Assembly (NCBI GenBank): GCA_902601315.1
Contig: CACKMS010000001.1
Span: forward strand, 1-64,000
Origin: an uncultured Pelagibacteraceae bacterium
GTDB taxonomy: Bacteria; Pseudomonadota; Alphaproteobacteria; Pelagibacterales; Pelagibacteraceae
Reading direction: 5' to 3'
DNA: 64,000 bases
In this document: positions 63,130-64,000 of the stretch, piece after piece
Numbering within the stretch: the first letter of the stretch is position 1
Layout: every line of letters starts with the position of its first letter
Translations under genes and position numbers: made by a program
Notes under the pieces: model-generated
What the model was told of the DNA's origin: nothing
What the model saw: the letters and a program-made list of their open reading frames with translations, nothing else
Database searches by the model: none

Positions 63130-64000
63130 ATGGAAAGACCAGATTTTTTTGAATTGAATAATGGTGAAAAAGTAAAACTTCCCTTTTCAGATAAAGAGTA
63201 CAAAAATAGAGTATCAAAACTTAGAGATGTCATGTCGGATAATAACATGGATATGGCAATTTTAACCTCGATGCATAACATTGCATATTATACAGGGTTT
63301 ATTTATTGTTCATTTGGAAGACCATATGGATGTGTAGTCACAAAAGATAAAATAGTAACTATTTCTGCAAATATTGATTCAAGTCAACCTTGGAGAAGAT
63401 CACATTGTAATAACGTAATATATACTGATTGGAAAAGAGATAATTTTTTAAGAGCTATCGTATCTGTAATTGGAAGAAATGATCCTCCAAAAACAATTGG
63501 AATTGAAAATGATCATGTAACTTTAGATATAAAAGAAAAATTAAACTCTATATTTAGCATCGCGATTTTTAAAGATATTTCAAAGAATTTAATGAAACAA
63601 AGAATGATCAAATCAGATGAAGAAATTTCAATAATTAAAAACGGTGCTCGCATTGCTGATTTAGGTGCTGAGGAAATTGTAAAGCACATAAAACCTGGTC
63701 AATCGGAATTAGAGATTGCAATAGCAGGAAGAGATAAAATGGAAAGAGAAATAGCAAAGTCTTATCCTGATGCAGAATATATGGATACTTGGGTTTGGTT
63801 TCAGTCAGGCATAAATACAGATGGAGCACACAATCCAAAAACAAATAGAGCATTACAAAATGGAGATATATTATCTTTAAATACTTTTCCAATGATCTCA
63901 GGTTACTACACTGCTTTAGAGCGAACATTGTTTGTTAATGAAATTGATGATGCATCTTTAAAAGCTTGGGAAGCAAATGTAAAAGTTCACAAACGTGGAT
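63130..64000 (+). CDS. Creatinase (creatine amidinohydrolase), 5' part, cut by window edge
   Basis: M24-fold hydrolase converting creatine to sarcosine and urea. The visible 290 codons open with ERPDFFELNNGEKVKLPFS and continue through NIAYYTGFIYCSFGRPYGCVV, SANIDSSQPWRRSHCNN and TDWKRDNFLRAI, all matching bacterial creatinase as I remember it. The catalytic histidine is H234 in FQSGINTDGAHNPKTN. Length of the full family member is about 400 residues, so roughly 110 are missing beyond the edge. The frame starts 5 bases after the EamA gene. Other M24 peptidase homologues are the alternative, but the motif match is strong. Confidence 0.88.
   Translation, partial: MERPDFFELNNGEKVKLPFSDKEYKNRVSKLRDVMSDNNMDMAILTSMHNIAYYTGFIYCSFGRPYGCVVTKDKIVTISANIDSSQPWRRSHCNNVIYTDWKRDNFLRAIVSVIGRNDPPKTIGIENDHVTLDIKEKLNSIFSIAIFKDISKNLMKQRMIKSDEEISIIKNGARIADLGAEEIVKHIKPGQSELEIAIAGRDKMEREIAKSYPDAEYMDTWVWFQSGINTDGAHNPKTNRALQNGDILSLNTFPMISGYYTALERTLFVNEIDDASLKAWEANVKVHKRG

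Overview
This window looks like a chromosomal segment of a SAR11-clade marine alphaproteobacterium (Pelagibacter-like). The evidence is very AT-rich DNA, extreme packing (many start/stop overlaps of 1 to 23 bases, no gene-free stretch above 300 bases), a proteorhodopsin followed by ferredoxin and ferredoxin reductase genes, and a tandem glycine riboswitch in front of gcvT. I found no rRNA, tRNA, CRISPR array, insertion sequence, integrase or phage gene. The two largest non-coding stretches are 51572-51803 and 5126-5337.

Layout. 1-5125: 5' end of fumC, a MazG-like pyrophosphohydrolase, ygfZ, a dihydroorotase, an SMR efflux protein and a propionyl/acetyl-CoA synthetase. 5126-8150: proteorhodopsin with a promoter-like element, a potentially structured leader and a clear terminator, then ferredoxin, ferredoxin reductase and a glutathione transferase. 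8147-15854: DksA-like protein, two membrane glycosyltransferases, umuDC with an SOS box, two GFA-fold proteins, a glycerate-kinase-like protein and TolC. 15855-28732: recA (with a near-match SOS box), alaS, a GT9-like protein, icd, psd-pssA-rlmE, a guaB lacking its CBS domains, guaA, panB and a TerC protein. 28757-31646: two coupled, unrecognised exported proteins, the second a 736-residue repeat protein. 31704-35465: TPR protein, split 5-oxoprolinase pxpA / pxpBC and an EamA transporter. 35503-40005: glycine riboswitch and gcvTHP. 40012-44986: flavoprotein, DUF1365, cyclopropane-synthase-like methyltransferase, DUF3833 lipoprotein, SDR and TspO. 44989-51571: a sarcosine-oxidase-like flavoprotein, a TSUP permease with a newly noticed 58-residue membrane protein, moaB, and a minus-strand moaACDE-msrPQ-DUF1244 run. 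51804-54072: aldehyde dehydrogenase, DUF779 and GYD proteins. 54143-62173: a formate dehydrogenase operon (scaffold protein, HPP membrane protein, fdhD, fdhB, fdhA) facing mobA-moeA. 62219-64000: EamA transporter and the 5' part of a creatinase gene.

How it fits together. The right half centres on one-carbon and C1-yielding nitrogen compounds. Creatinase would give sarcosine, a sarcosine-oxidase-like flavoprotein could give glycine, GcvTHP converts glycine to methylene-tetrahydrofolate, and a molybdenum formate dehydrogenase can oxidise the resulting formate to CO2 with NADH. The molybdopterin genes needed for formate dehydrogenase and MsrP lie on both sides. This chain is inference from gene content. 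The least explained elements are the exported repeat-protein pair (28757-31646), the HPP and SufU-like genes inside the formate dehydrogenase operon, and the proteorhodopsin leader.
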